A stretch of 64,000 nucleotides of DNA from Fictibacillus norfolkensis (lineage in GTDB: Bacteria; Bacillota; Bacilli; Bacillales; Fictibacillaceae): positions 1-64,000 of the forward strand of contig NZ_JACSQM010000007.1 of assembly GCF_014836645.1 (NCBI RefSeq), written 5' to 3'. Below are positions 24,494 to 33,615 of this stretch, piece after piece. Both the position numbers and the translations under genes were made by a program. A model generated the notes under the pieces. That model ran no database searches and was not told the origin of the DNA. It worked only from the letters and a program-made list of their open reading frames with translations. Each line of letters opens with the position of its first letter. The stretch's first letter is position 1.

Positions 24494-25375
24494 ATGTGGA
24501 TGGAAACACTTAAAGCTTATATCCAAAATCAATCTCAATGGATGATACATGCAGATGCAGACGGAAGAGGTTACTTTCTACGAGAAGAACAAGAGAGCTT
24601 CATTCGAAAAAAACAAATGTATACCGATAGAAATGCGTTTATCGTAAACAATCAAACGAACGGAAGCGTCTTACGAACGACTGAGTCTGAGGATAAAGTT
24701 CAGGTGGATTATCTGGTCCATTACAGCTTCTTGATCAAACACGGGTTTGATTTCTATGTGGAAGAGATCTCTCAAGAGCGACGTGCTACGTTTCAAGATG
24801 GTGATATGAAGAGCGATGAACCTGTGAATGTGGAAGGAAACTATAGAGAACTTCCGAAGATCGAGCGGGAGAACGAATCGATCGCACCGACGAAGGGCGG
24901 GTATGATCGGCTTGCTGCTGTACGCTATGCAGAGAGATGGTGGAATACGTTTAATCCTGCTTATAAATCTTTTGAGAATGATTGCACGAACTATATTTCT
25001 CAAAGTCTTCATGCAGGTGGCATACCAATGACTTCTCAATCTATTAAATCGAAGGGCTGGTGGATGAGAAATAACTCTTGGAGCTATAGCTGGTCAGTAG
25101 CCAATGCGATGAGATGGTATTTGAGCGGCTCTAAATCAAGTCTGCAGGCGCAAGAGAAATCCGCCGCACACCTCCTATTACCGGGAGATGTGATCTGCTA
25201 TGACTTTGATGGAGATGGACATTATCAACACACGACGATTGTGGTCGCAAAGGATCCTTCAGGAGAACCGCTTGTTAATGCACATACCACAAACAGCAGA
25301 ATGAGATATTGGGGTTATGAAGATTCTACTGCGTACACAAAGCGCATTCAATATAAATTTTTTCATATTCTTTAA
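24494..25375 (+). CDS. yhbB: Amidase-domain protein (YhbB-like)
   Basis: A 293 aa protein. The C-terminal half (about 140-293) is an Amidase_6-type domain: YDRLAAVRYAERWWNTFNP, then FENDCTNYISQSLHAGG with the catalytic Cys, and later HYQHTTIVVAKD with the His. The N-terminal half is unassigned. There is no clear signal peptide, although family members are linked to the cell wall or spores. AGGAGG precedes the start. The order queG-yhbB-trmL matches B. subtilis apart from ogt inserted between. Confidence 0.85.
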   Translation: MWMETLKAYIQNQSQWMIHADADGRGYFLREEQESFIRKKQMYTDRNAFIVNNQTNGSVLRTTESEDKVQVDYLVHYSFLIKHGFDFYVEEISQERRATFQDGDMKSDEPVNVEGNYRELPKIERENESIAPTKGGYDRLAAVRYAERWWNTFNPAYKSFENDCTNYISQSLHAGGIPMTSQSIKSKGWWMRNNSWSYSWSVANAMRWYLSGSKSSLQAQEKSAAHLLLPGDVICYDFDGDGHYQHTTIVVAKDPSGEPLVNAHTTNSRMRYWGYEDSTAYTKRIQYKFFHIL

Positions 25376-25460
25376 GAAGAAGCTTGCCTTCAGAGAGTGA
25401 TATTCCAAAAAAAGTGCTATAATAAGGACTTGTTGGAATATTGTTTTTGAGGTGAGCTTT

Positions 25461-25934
25461 TTGGCTATACATGTTGTTTTATTCGAACCGTTAATTCCTG
25501 CAAACACAGGAAACATCGCACGTACGTGTGCAGGAACTGGTGCACATCTGCATCTCATTCATCCACTTGGGTTTTCTTTAGAAGACAAATACTTAAAGCG
25601 TGCTGGCCTTGATTATTGGGAGCATGTAAAATTGTCTCATCATGATTCCTTGGATGCTTTTTATAATGAATACCCAGACGGGGAGTTTTACTATATCACC
25701 AAATTCGGTGAACAGACTTACTCGAATTTCGATTACTCTGATTCAGAGAAGGATGTTTTCTTTGTTTTTGGAAAAGAAACGAAGGGACTTCCGCGTGAAG
25801 TGATTGATGCGAACATGGAGAGATGTCTGCGTATCCCGATGAATGAACACATTCGTTCATTGAACTTATCGAATACGGCAGCGATTTTAATCTATGAAGC
25901 ACTGCGACAACAAAGTTTTGGAGAGTTGAAATAG
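25461..25934 (+). CDS. trmL: tRNA (cytidine/uridine-34 2'-O)-methyltransferase TrmL (CspR)
   Basis: A 157 aa SPOUT-family enzyme that methylates the wobble base of tRNA-Leu species. Motifs: HVVLFEPLIPANTGNIARTC at the N-terminus, FVFGKETKGLP in the middle, and the knot segment IPMNEHIRSLNLSNTAAI. The start is placed at TTG 25461 because GAGGTGA at 25449-25455 overlaps the earlier GTG. It is B. subtilis cspR, in the conserved yhbB-cspR order. A strong terminator follows. Confidence 0.94.
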   Translation: MAIHVVLFEPLIPANTGNIARTCAGTGAHLHLIHPLGFSLEDKYLKRAGLDYWEHVKLSHHDSLDAFYNEYPDGEFYYITKFGEQTYSNFDYSDSEKDVFFVFGKETKGLPREVIDANMERCLRIPMNEHIRSLNLSNTAAILIYEALRQQSFGELK

Positions 25935-25948
25935 AATAAGCAAAAATA

Positions 25949-25981
25949 AAAAAACGTCCTTATTGAAAAAGGACGTTTTTA
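25949..25981. terminator. Bidirectional terminator
   Basis: AAAACGTCCTT and AAGGACGTTTTT around a short loop, with A and T runs on both sides. It lies between trmL and a small leftward gene. Confidence 0.85.
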
Positions 25982-25999
25982 CTTCCATATGTATATGGA

Positions 26000-26089
26000 T
26001 TAGTTTTTTCCAGGACGATCGTTATAGCCTGCTGTAAAGATGGCAGTCAGGAAGGCGAGCATCACGAGTAGGATGAGGATAAAATCCAT
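26000..26089 (-). CDS. Tiny single-pass membrane protein (29 aa)
   Basis: A short ORF with a very good binding site (AAAGGAGGAG, six bases before ATG). It encodes MDFILILLVMLAFLTAIFTA followed by a polar tail (GYNDRPGKN). The size and layout resemble the small hydrophobic proteins often found in bacilli, such as YjcZ-like sporulation peptides, but no family is certain. Confidence 0.6.
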   Translation of the reverse strand: MDFILILLVMLAFLTAIFTAGYNDRPGKN

Positions 26090-26216
26090 TTGAACTCCTC
26101 CTTTGAAAGTAGTATTATTCTTTCCAGTATCTTTCCTCATTATAAATGAAAACGGTTTTCATGGGAATGTATTTCTGCTGAAATTTAACAATTCGAGGGG
26201 ATTCGTGCAAGCATAA

Positions 26217-26774
26217 ATGAAGAAAAACGTATATATGACAGGGTATCTTCCCTTGTTTTCTATTATTCTGTTCAGTTCGGGGTTTGCCATTTACTTTGAA
26301 AGACTATTCATCGATAAGCTTACATACTTTGGTGTGTATCAAGGAATGCAAGAATTATTTGAAGATCATGTGATTCACCTATCAATCGGCTTTTGTTTGT
26401 TTTTGCTGTTTTTTATGATATTTGCTGCTCTTAAGCTGCTGTCTGACACGTTAACGCACCTCAGTCTGTTCTTTTTTTCAAAAGATACGGAAGGGACACT
26501 GCTTCAGCAAGGAAAAGGCGGAAGCTGGTACTTTTTTGTTGGTGGTATGCTTGCGATCGCGCTGAACCATTCCGTGTTGCTGATAGGTGTTGTGTTCATT
26601 GTTTCATCTCTTTTGTACTTTTTTCAATTCTTATTGCGGATTAGCTCGAGGTTATCAACCATAGGTATCATGGGAATGGTATTTCTGCACTTATTCTTTT
26701 GGACAGGTTTCGGCCTGCTTGTTGTGTATACGGTGATGCGTTTGTATAATGCGTTTGTGGCGGCGATTACGTAG
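26217..26774 (+). CDS. DUF5366 family membrane protein
   Basis: A 185 aa protein with four or five transmembrane helices (LPLFSIILFSSGFAIYF, LFLLFFMIFAALKLL and others). The helix pattern and the phrase AALKLLSDTLTHLSLFFFSK match the DUF5366 family of bacilli, which has no known function. The binding site is weak. It has no close operon partner and is followed by a 21 bp repeat array. Confidence 0.7.
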   Translation: MKKNVYMTGYLPLFSIILFSSGFAIYFERLFIDKLTYFGVYQGMQELFEDHVIHLSIGFCLFLLFFMIFAALKLLSDTLTHLSLFFFSKDTEGTLLQQGKGGSWYFFVGGMLAIALNHSVLLIGVVFIVSSLLYFFQFLLRISSRLSTIGIMGMVFLHLFFWTGFGLLVVYTVMRLYNAFVAAIT

Positions 26775-26801
26775 CTGTTTATCCGGTTCGAAAATTGTAG
26801 A

Positions 26802-26906
26802 CTCGCGGGAATATCATAAAAACTCGCGGTATTCTTTCAATAATTCGCGGGATTATCTCAAAATCCCGCGGGATAAATATGATATTTCGCGGAATTACGC
26901 TAGATT
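26802..26906. repeat. Five 21 bp intergenic repeats (CTCGCGG core)
   Basis: Units begin at 26802, 26823, 26844, 26865 and 26886, each 21 bp, with the core C/TTCGCGGG/T followed by AT-rich sequence. The array lies in a 201 bp gap between convergent genes. Read on the opposite strand, the core closely resembles the CGGCGAGT array at 21781. Confidence 0.8.
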
Positions 26907-26941
26907 TCTTTAAAAATCACTTTATACAAGTACCAGCTAAA

Positions 26942-26973
26942 AACCCTGCCACTATTGTAGTGACAGGATTTTT
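26942..26973. terminator. Terminator for the leftward penicillin-binding protein gene
   Basis: AACCCTGCCACT and AGTGACAGGATT form a stem with T and A runs on both strands. Confidence 0.75.
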
Positions 26974-26975
26974 TC

Positions 26976-28814
26976 TCAATTTTGATGTGCTTTTTTCATA
27001 ATATCTCGCCAAATCATGACTTCGGGAGACGCACTCTCAATAGAACGAAGACTGCTCGGTTTATCACGTCCTACCCAAACACCTGCCGTATAACGATCCG
27101 TCAGTCCGATAAACCAAAGATCCCGCACATCGTTTGTTGTTCCAGTCTTACCGCCAATGTACGAGGACCCCGCAAAACGAGCATCTCTTGCAGTTCCTGA
27201 AATCGTTCCGGCTTCAAGCATCTCGCGCATTACGCTATTTGTTTTCTCACTCCATACTGAAACGGGCTTCTCTTTCCAAGCATATAACAGCTTACCATTC
27301 TTATCTTTTACTGAAGTTATCAACCTAGGTTTTACAAATGTTCCACCAGAACTAAATGCAGTATACGCACTGGTTAGTTCAAGAGGCGAAAAGCCTTTTG
27401 AGAATCCGCCGAGCGCACTTGCCAGCTGATGATCTTCTCGCGTTACAGAAGAAAATCCGAAGGGCTGCAAATAAGAAAACGCCTTATTCACGCCTGTTTT
27501 ACTTAGTACTCTAACAGCCGCGGTGTTAATGGAACTCGCTATTGCTTTTTTTAAGGAGACTGTTCCGTAAGAAGCTCCTCCATAATTGTTAGGGCAATAG
27601 TTATCTTCACACATACGTGCTGCAGAAATGAGCGATTGTGATTTTGCACCGTACACATCAACATAAGGAGCATAGACGAGAAGCGGCTTTATTGAAGAAC
27701 CCGGCTGTCTTTTCGCTTGATAAGCACGGTTGAATTCTTCTAGACCAACATTCTTTCCGCCAACTATTGAAACGATCTGTTTTGAAACATGATCCACAAC
27801 AACGACAGATCCTTCTATGTCGTTATAGGGCAACCGGTTATTCACAGCACGCACTGCTTCTTTTTGCAGCAGAGGATCTAATGAAGTTTCAACAACTACA
27901 CCGCTTTTTAATAGCTGATCTCGCTTTACCAGAAGCTCTTTTGTTGTCAGCCCTTTATTAGCAGGAGAGGTAGCTAGTAAGCTCAAAAGTTCTTCTTTTA
28001 CATAACCCACAATTTCAGGATAGGGAATGACAGGCTGTGAAACCTTTAATTGAATGTGTTGACTAAGTGATGCTTCATAAGTAGCTTCGTTGATGTATCC
28101 TTGCTCTTTCATCTTCAATAAAATCCACTTTTGGCGTTTTATCGTGTTCTCAAAGTTAGTTAGCGGATCGTACAGCTTTGGATTGTTTGGAATAGCCGCT
28201 AGAAGTGCTGTTTCAGCTAACGAAAGCTCACCGACCGGTTTGCTGAAGTAATATCGACTAGCTTTTTCAATGCCATACACACCATTTTGAAAATAGATCG
28301 AGTTGATGTATAGTTCTAAGATTCTTTCTTTTGATAATTGTTGCTCGATTTGATATGAGATTAGTAACTCTTTTAGTTTTCGGTCATATGTACGTTCGTG
28401 TGTTAGAAATAGATTACGTGACAACTGCTGTGTGATCGTACTGCCGCCTTGCTGAACAGATCCTGCTGATGAATTTGTAATAAAAGCCCGGGCGATCGCT
28501 TTTCCATCGATCCCATGATGCTGTATAAATCCTTGGTCCTCTGTAGCGATGAAAACTTGGCGCACAGGTTCAGGGATTCTGTTGTAATCCAGATAAATAC
28601 GGCTCTCATTATTCTTGAACTCATAAAGAAGATTACCATTTTGATCAAGTAGGCGACTGTTTTCATCTAATTTCATATTCTCCACTTGAGCAAGGGAAGA
28701 AATTGCTTTTTGAAAAGGAATATAGTTTTCGTGTTCCGTTCTTAAACCCATAAATGAAAAGAACACGATACCGAGCAGTAAGAGCACTGATATAAGGCCA
28801 AGCTTTTGATTCAT
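26976..28814 (-). CDS. Class A penicillin-binding protein
   Basis: A 612 aa bifunctional peptidoglycan synthase. N-terminal membrane anchor; glycosyltransferase domain with EDQGFIQHHGIDGKAIARAF, GGSTITQQLSRN and the catalytic Glu residues; transpeptidase domain with SxxK (GSSIKPLL), SxN (ASSINTAAV) and KTG (GGKTGTTNDV). It is shorter than PonA and closest in layout to the sporulation-linked PbpF/PbpG enzymes of B. subtilis, which I cannot tell apart here. GGAG precedes ATG. It is monocistronic and divergent from prkA. Confidence 0.9.
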   Translation of the reverse strand: MNQKLGLISVLLLLGIVFFSFMGLRTEHENYIPFQKAISSLAQVENMKLDENSRLLDQNGNLLYEFKNNESRIYLDYNRIPEPVRQVFIATEDQGFIQHHGIDGKAIARAFITNSSAGSVQQGGSTITQQLSRNLFLTHERTYDRKLKELLISYQIEQQLSKERILELYINSIYFQNGVYGIEKASRYYFSKPVGELSLAETALLAAIPNNPKLYDPLTNFENTIKRQKWILLKMKEQGYINEATYEASLSQHIQLKVSQPVIPYPEIVGYVKEELLSLLATSPANKGLTTKELLVKRDQLLKSGVVVETSLDPLLQKEAVRAVNNRLPYNDIEGSVVVVDHVSKQIVSIVGGKNVGLEEFNRAYQAKRQPGSSIKPLLVYAPYVDVYGAKSQSLISAARMCEDNYCPNNYGGASYGTVSLKKAIASSINTAAVRVLSKTGVNKAFSYLQPFGFSSVTREDHQLASALGGFSKGFSPLELTSAYTAFSSGGTFVKPRLITSVKDKNGKLLYAWKEKPVSVWSEKTNSVMREMLEAGTISGTARDARFAGSSYIGGKTGTTNDVRDLWFIGLTDRYTAGVWVGRDKPSSLRSIESASPEVMIWRDIMKKAHQN

Positions 28815-28913
28815 ACCGTTTTCTCCGTTTCAAAACATAAGGATAAACATATTTTACCATGATTGTGCGAATGGGAATTCCAACTTTTTTAAATAAAAAT
28901 CACTATTCAAACA

Positions 28914-28942
28914 GAATGATTACGGACATCCCCGCATAGAGT
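28914..28942 (+). promoter_or_regulatory. Sigma-E-like promoter of prkA
   Basis: -35 GAATGAT (28914-28920) and -10 CATAGAGT (28935-28942) with a 14 bp spacer, similar to the mother-cell sigma-E pattern (KMATATT and CATANNNT). prkA is known to be sigma-E controlled in B. subtilis. Confidence 0.5.
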
Positions 28943-28984
28943 AGATTAACACTTGATGGAGCCAATACAATCAAGGAGGTACTC

Positions 28985-30880
28985 ATGGATATTTTATCGA
29001 GAATCCAACTGCATCGTGAAGAAGAACAGCGTTTAGCCTGGGAAGGTACCTTCGCTGAATACCTTGATATTTTACGAGATCGGCCATTTGTTGCCCAGTC
29101 TGCGCATTCAAGAGTATACAACATGATCAAAGATGCTGGCATTTCAGAAAAAAATGGTCAAAAGGTGTATCATTTTTTCAGCGATCAGATTTTTGGATTA
29201 GAAGAATCAATCGAACGACTTGTTGAAGAGTATTTTCATCCTGCTGCTAAACGCCTTGATGTTCGTAAACGTATCTTATTGTTGATGGGACCAGTATCCG
29301 GTGGTAAATCCACTTTAGTTACAATGCTCAAAAGAGGTTTAGAGCAATACACAAAAACACCTGCAGGAGCGGTCTATGCAATCAAAGGCTGTCCGATGCA
29401 TGAAGATCCGTTACATCTTATTCCACAGAACTTAAGAAAAGAGTTTTTTAATGACTACGGCATTCGAGTAGAGGGTAGTTTATCTCCTCTTAATACGATG
29501 AGGCTTGAACACGAATATGACAGTCGCATTGAAGATGTTATGGTAGAGCGTGTCTTCTTCTCAGAAGATAAGCGAACAGGGATTGGTACGTTCAGTCCAT
29601 CTGACCCTAAGTCACAAGATATCGCTGACTTAACGGGAAGCATCGACTTCTCCACGATTGCAGAGTACGGATCTGAATCAGATCCGCGTGCCTATCGCTT
29701 TGATGGAGAGCTGAATAAGGCTAACCGAGGAATGATGGAGTTTCAGGAAATGCTGAAGTGTGATGAGAAGTTCTTGTGGCATCTCCTTTCTCTTACGCAA
29801 GAAGGAAACTTTAAAGCGGGAAGATTTGCACTTATCTCAGCAGACGAATTAATTGTCGCGCATACGAATGAATCGGAGTACCGGTCTTTTATCGCGAATA
29901 AGAAAAACGAAGCCCTGCATTCAAGGATTATCGTGATGGGCGTTCCGTATAACTTAAAAGTTTCAGAAGAAGAAAAAATTTACGCCAAGATGATCTCAGA
30001 GAGTGATATGTCTCATGTTCATATTGCACCGCACGCATTAAGAGTGGCAGCAACATTCTCTGTGTTAACAAGATTGAAGGATTCAAAGAAACAAGGAATG
30101 GATCTATTGAAGAAGATGCGGTTGTACGATGGTGAGATCGTAGAAGGATTCAATCATGTTGACCTTGAGGAACTGCAGAAAGAGTTTGCTGATGAAGGTA
30201 TGTCTGGTATCGATCCGCGTTATGTTATCAACCGAATATCATCAGCTATTATTCGCAAAGAAACACCTTCTATCAACGCGTTAGATGTTCTGCGTTCATT
30301 AAAAGACGGGCTTGATCATCATGCATCCATATCAAAGGAAGATAAAGAGAGGTTTATTAACTTTATCTCGGCAGCTCGTAAAGAGTACGATGATATTGCG
30401 AAGAAAGAAGTTCAAAAAGCGTTCGTTTACTCGTACGAAGAGTCTGCGAAAACGCTTATGGACAATTATCTGGATAATGTTGAGGCGTATTGCAATAAAA
30501 ATAAATTACGTGATCCGCTTACTGGTGAAGAGATGAGTCCAGATGAGAAGTTGATGAGATCGATCGAAGAACAAATTGGAATCTCTGAGAATGCGAAAAA
30601 AGCATTCCGAGAAGAAATTCTAATTAGAATCTCTGCTTATGCAAGAAAAGGAAAGAAATTTGACTATAATTCTCATGAGCGGTTAAGAGAAGCGATTCAA
30701 AAGAAATTATTCGCGGATCTTAAAGATGTTGTAAAGATCACTACATCATCCAAAACCCCTGATGAGTCACAACTGAAAAAGATTAATGAGGTCATCGCAC
30801 GTCTAGTGGATGAACACGGCTATAATACGACTAGTGCCAACGAACTACTAAGATACGTAGGAAGTTTGTTGAACCGATAA
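28985..30880 (+). CDS. prkA: PrkA AAA+ serine kinase/protease
   Basis: A 631 aa sporulation protein. The N-terminal PrkA AAA domain has Walker A GPVSGGKSTL (about residue 102) and the conserved GCPMHEDPLHLIP and AEYGSESDPRAYRFDGEL blocks. The C-terminal domain resembles a kinase hinge region. The length equals that of B. subtilis PrkA. The family was first described as a serine kinase and later shown to have ATP-dependent protease activity. The start follows AAGGAGG. YhbH, its usual genetic partner, lies 1.2 kb downstream after signal peptidase I. Confidence 0.97.
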   Translation: MDILSRIQLHREEEQRLAWEGTFAEYLDILRDRPFVAQSAHSRVYNMIKDAGISEKNGQKVYHFFSDQIFGLEESIERLVEEYFHPAAKRLDVRKRILLLMGPVSGGKSTLVTMLKRGLEQYTKTPAGAVYAIKGCPMHEDPLHLIPQNLRKEFFNDYGIRVEGSLSPLNTMRLEHEYDSRIEDVMVERVFFSEDKRTGIGTFSPSDPKSQDIADLTGSIDFSTIAEYGSESDPRAYRFDGELNKANRGMMEFQEMLKCDEKFLWHLLSLTQEGNFKAGRFALISADELIVAHTNESEYRSFIANKKNEALHSRIIVMGVPYNLKVSEEEKIYAKMISESDMSHVHIAPHALRVAATFSVLTRLKDSKKQGMDLLKKMRLYDGEIVEGFNHVDLEELQKEFADEGMSGIDPRYVINRISSAIIRKETPSINALDVLRSLKDGLDHHASISKEDKERFINFISAARKEYDDIAKKEVQKAFVYSYEESAKTLMDNYLDNVEAYCNKNKLRDPLTGEEMSPDEKLMRSIEEQIGISENAKKAFREEILIRISAYARKGKKFDYNSHERLREAIQKKLFADLKDVVKITTSSKTPDESQLKKINEVIARLVDEHGYNTTSANELLRYVGSLLNR

Positions 30881-30887
30881 AATATCG

Positions 30888-30932
30888 AAACACACCCAGG
30901 ACACGATTGATACTGTCAGGGTGTGTTTTTTT
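30888..30932 (+). terminator. Terminator after prkA
   Basis: AAACACACCC and GGGTGTGTTT form a 10 bp stem with a 21 nt loop, followed by a T run. Confidence 0.85.
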
Positions 30933-31070
30933 ACAGAAATTTAGGGGAAACTAAACAAATTACAGAGTAGAATTTACAATCATATTTATGTTAAAAATAA
31001 TTGAACTTGTATTTACTTACTTAAAAATGGTAAATTGATACTAATAAGCTAACTAAAGGAAGTGAGCCCG

Positions 31071-31646
31071 ATGAGCTCGACTAAAAAAGAAAGAAACGGA
31101 TTAACGGATTGGATAAAAGCAATTGGTGTTGCACTTATTCTAGCAATTATTATAAAAAAGTTTTTGATTGAGCAATACGTGGTTTATGGTGAGTCCATGA
31201 TGCCTACGATCCAAAATGGCAATCGACTGATCGTTAATAAGATTGGGTATGAGATCAGTCAGCCAGAGCGATTTGATCTGATTGTTTTTAAGGCAAATCC
31301 AAAAGAAGATTATATCAAGCGCGTGATTGGTCTACCGGGTGATCATATTGCATACCGAGATGACAAGTTATATATCAATAACAAACCAGTGGAAGAACCT
31401 TATTTAAAGGAATTCAAACGCTTTGCTGGTAATCGGACACTGACTGGCAACTTTACGTTAGAAGAGATTACAGGGCATGATACAGTACCAAAAGGGAAGA
31501 TCTTCGTACTTGGTGACAACAGACTTCACAGCATCGATAGCCGCCATATCGGTTTTGTTGAGATGACTGATATCGTTGGCGAGGCTAACATCCGTTATTG
31601 GCCGATGGATGAAATGAAAGTTTTTAATGGTTTTAAAAAGGAATAA
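31071..31646 (+). CDS. lepB: Signal peptidase I
   Basis: A 191 aa type I signal peptidase of the Gram-positive (SipS/SipT) type. One N-terminal membrane helix (AIGVALILAIIIKKFLIEQY) is followed by the catalytic serine in GESMMPT and the lysine in YIKRVIGLPGD. The C-terminal box is FVLGDNRLHSIDSRH, where the usual GDNR-NS-DSR has His in place of Asn. ATG 31071 follows AAAGGAAGTGAG. It removes signal peptides on the outer face of the membrane. Confidence 0.93.
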   Translation: MSSTKKERNGLTDWIKAIGVALILAIIIKKFLIEQYVVYGESMMPTIQNGNRLIVNKIGYEISQPERFDLIVFKANPKEDYIKRVIGLPGDHIAYRDDKLYINNKPVEEPYLKEFKRFAGNRTLTGNFTLEEITGHDTVPKGKIFVLGDNRLHSIDSRHIGFVEMTDIVGEANIRYWPMDEMKVFNGFKKE

Positions 31647-31678
31647 ATGGGGAAAAATTCTGTAAGAGGTGAATCCCT

Positions 31679-31852
31679 ATGACAAAACAAAATAATGAAC
31701 CTAAACGAAAAAACAGCTCAATGGTATCTAACTTTGAAGAAATGAAAGAACACGGAAAAGTGATGGAACACGTCTCCACTAACGATGAAGTTCGTAAAAG
31801 TGGGAAGACGCCAGATCCGCAGCAGCATGATAAAGAAGAATATGATAAATAA
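31679..31852 (+). CDS. Small hydrophilic protein (57 aa)
   Basis: AGAGGTGA lies just before ATG 31679, 32 bp after lepB. The product is highly charged and without a hydrophobic core (SNFEEMKEHGKVMEHVSTND, ending QQHDKEEYDK). It resembles small acid-soluble or disordered spore-type proteins only in composition. It is followed by a terminator and may share the lepB transcript. No family recognised. Confidence 0.55.
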   Translation: MTKQNNEPKRKNSSMVSNFEEMKEHGKVMEHVSTNDEVRKSGKTPDPQQHDKEEYDK

Positions 31853-31861
31853 ATACAAAAC

Positions 31862-31902
31862 AAAGCCTTCTTTTCTTTTTTAGAAAAGAGGGCTTTTTTA
31901 TT
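31862..31902 (+). terminator. Terminator
   Basis: AAAGCC...TTCTTTTCT pairs AGAAAAGA...GGGCTTT, followed by a T run. Confidence 0.7.
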
Positions 31903-31933
31903 ATGAAAGTTTAGCAATTCTAAGAAGTACGTG

Positions 31934-31941
31934 CATATGAT
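31934..31941 (+). promoter_or_regulatory. Possible sigma-E -10 box before yhbH
   Basis: CATATGAT fits CATANNNT about 110 bp before yhbH. The matching -35 region (AGCAATT) is poor. Supported mainly by the known sigma-E control of yhbH in B. subtilis. Confidence 0.3.
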
Positions 31942-32053
31942 AGTGTAACCAACCCTTTTTTTCTGATAATAGCGGATTGTTACAAGCAAGTTATGCCCCG
32001 GGTTGATCAAGAACAAGCAGCATTGACTCTTGCTGCTCTGGAGGGGGAAAACG

Positions 32054-33220
32054 ATGAGCGAGCCGGAAAAGAACAATTTTGTTGTGTCTCAGGAAAACTG
32101 GTCCCTCCACCGAAAAGGTTATCAAGATCATCAAAGGCATATGGAAAAAGTGCAGGAAGCCATTAAAAACAACTTGCCGGATTTGATAAGTGAAGAGAAT
32201 ATCATTTTATCCAACGGACGTGATGTGATTAAAATTCCAATCCGTTCTATGGATGAATACAAAATCCGATACAACTACGACAAAAACAAGCACGTAGGCC
32301 AAGGTGATGGAGATAGTCAGGTGGGGGATGTAGTAGCTAGAGATGGACGTGCCGGACAGAGCGGGGCCGGAAAAGGCAAAGGACCTGCAGGCGACAAACC
32401 AGGTGTCGATTATGCAGAAGCTGAAGTTTCAATCATTGAACTAGAAGAGATGCTGTTTAAAGAACTAGAACTGCCTAACCTCAAACAAAAAGAACAAGAC
32501 CAGATCGTAATGGAAAAGATCGAATTTAATGATGTTCGTAAAAAAGGGCTCATGGGGAACGTGGATAAAAAAAGAACAATTCTAACAGCGTTCAAACGAA
32601 ATGCTTTGATCGGAAAACCAAGTGTTGCTCCTATCCATAATGATGATCTTCGCTTCAAAACATGGAACGAAGTCGTCAAACCTGAATCCAAAGCCGTCGT
32701 CCTCGCTATGATGGATACTTCAGGTTCGATGGGGATCTGGGAGAAGTATATGGCTAGAAGTTTCTTTTTCTGGATGACACGCTTCTTGCGATCGAAGTAT
32801 GAAAAAGTAGAGATCGAATTTATCGCGCATCACACGGAGGCAAAAGTCGTGTCAGAGGAAGACTTCTTTAACAAAGGTGAAAGTGGTGGAACGATCTGTT
32901 CGTCTGCTTACCGCAAAGCGCTTGAGTTGATCGAGACGAAGTACTCCTCCAGCCGTTATAACATTTATCCATTCCATTTCTCCGATGGAGATAACCTTAC
33001 GAGTGATAATGCAAGATGTGTGAAACTCGTTCAACAAATTATGGAGCACTCTAATATGTTTGGTTATGGTGAAGTGAACGCGTATAATCGGCATTCTACT
33101 TTGATGAGTGTGTATAAGAATATGGATAATCCGAAGTTTAGTCATTATATCTTGAAAGAAAAAGCAGATGTTTATCATGCTATGAAGAGCTTTTTTAAGA
33201 AGAATGAAGTGAACATTTAA
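32054..33220 (+). CDS. yhbH: Sporulation protein YhbH
   Basis: A 388 aa protein of the UPF0229/YeaH family, close to the B. subtilis length. The N-terminal half is charged with a Gly-rich linker ([16 protein letters not shown]). The C-terminal half is a von Willebrand A-like domain with a MIDAS-type motif (MMDTSGSMG) and [19 protein letters not shown] 32054 follows GAGGGGGAAAAC. In bacilli it is expressed in sporulation with prkA, and in enterobacteria the YeaG/YeaH pair is equivalent. The lepB insertion separates them here. Confidence 0.94.
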   Translation: MSEPEKNNFVVSQENWSLHRKGYQDHQRHMEKVQEAIKNNLPDLISEENIILSNGRDVIKIPIRSMDEYKIRYNYDKNKHVGQGDGDSQVGDVVARDGRAGQSGAGKGKGPAGDKPGVDYAEAEVSIIELEEMLFKELELPNLKQKEQDQIVMEKIEFNDVRKKGLMGNVDKKRTILTAFKRNALIGKPSVAPIHNDDLRFKTWNEVVKPESKAVVLAMMDTSGSMGIWEKYMARSFFFWMTRFLRSKYEKVEIEFIAHHTEAKVVSEEDFFNKGESGGTICSSAYRKALELIETKYSSSRYNIYPFHFSDGDNLTSDNARCVKLVQQIMEHSNMFGYGEVNAYNRHSTLMSVYKNMDNPKFSHYILKEKADVYHAMKSFFKKNEVNI

Positions 33221-33250
33221 GCCAGTTTTAATCTTAGGTGTCCTTGAAAG

Positions 33251-33381
33251 TGGTTGACCTCCGTTTCAGATGCTCGCTTTCCGCGGGGCAGGCGGTGAGC
33301 CCCTTGCCACTTTGTGCCTTTAAGGGTCTCACCTGACCGCTTGTCCCGCAGGAGTCTCGCATCTTACACTCCCGTCAACTT
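33251..33381 (+). repeat. Bacillaceae intergenic repeat, copy 1
   Basis: A roughly 130 bp GC-rich imperfect inverted repeat (TGCTCGCTTTCCGCGG, GGCGGTGAGCC, then GTCTCACCTG and GTCCCGCAGGAGTC). An inverted relative lies at 57040-57155. These elements are widespread between genes in Bacillus-type genomes and have no coding capacity. Confidence 0.75.
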
Positions 33382-33497
33382 GTCGATGAAGAAAAAAATT
33401 CGATAGCAACATTCTTTTAGAAAAGAACATTATAGATAGAATTCCATGCAATATATTATTAGCAATGAGCTTTTAGAAAACGAATATTCTTTAAAAA

Positions 33498-33542
33498 ACA
33501 AAACGCCCCGCATCCATGTATTGGATGGCGGGTTTTGTTGTT
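33498..33542 (+). terminator. Terminator
   Basis: AAAACGCCCCGCATCC and GGATGGCGGGTTTTGTT form a stem around ATGTATT. Of the 395 bp gap after yhbH, only this and the repeat at 33251 are recognisable. Confidence 0.75.
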
Positions 33543-33615
33543 GAATCCAACATAATTACATATAACTAAGGTTACGCATTATGGACGAAAAAATGGATGT
33601 AAAGGGGTGTGAGAT

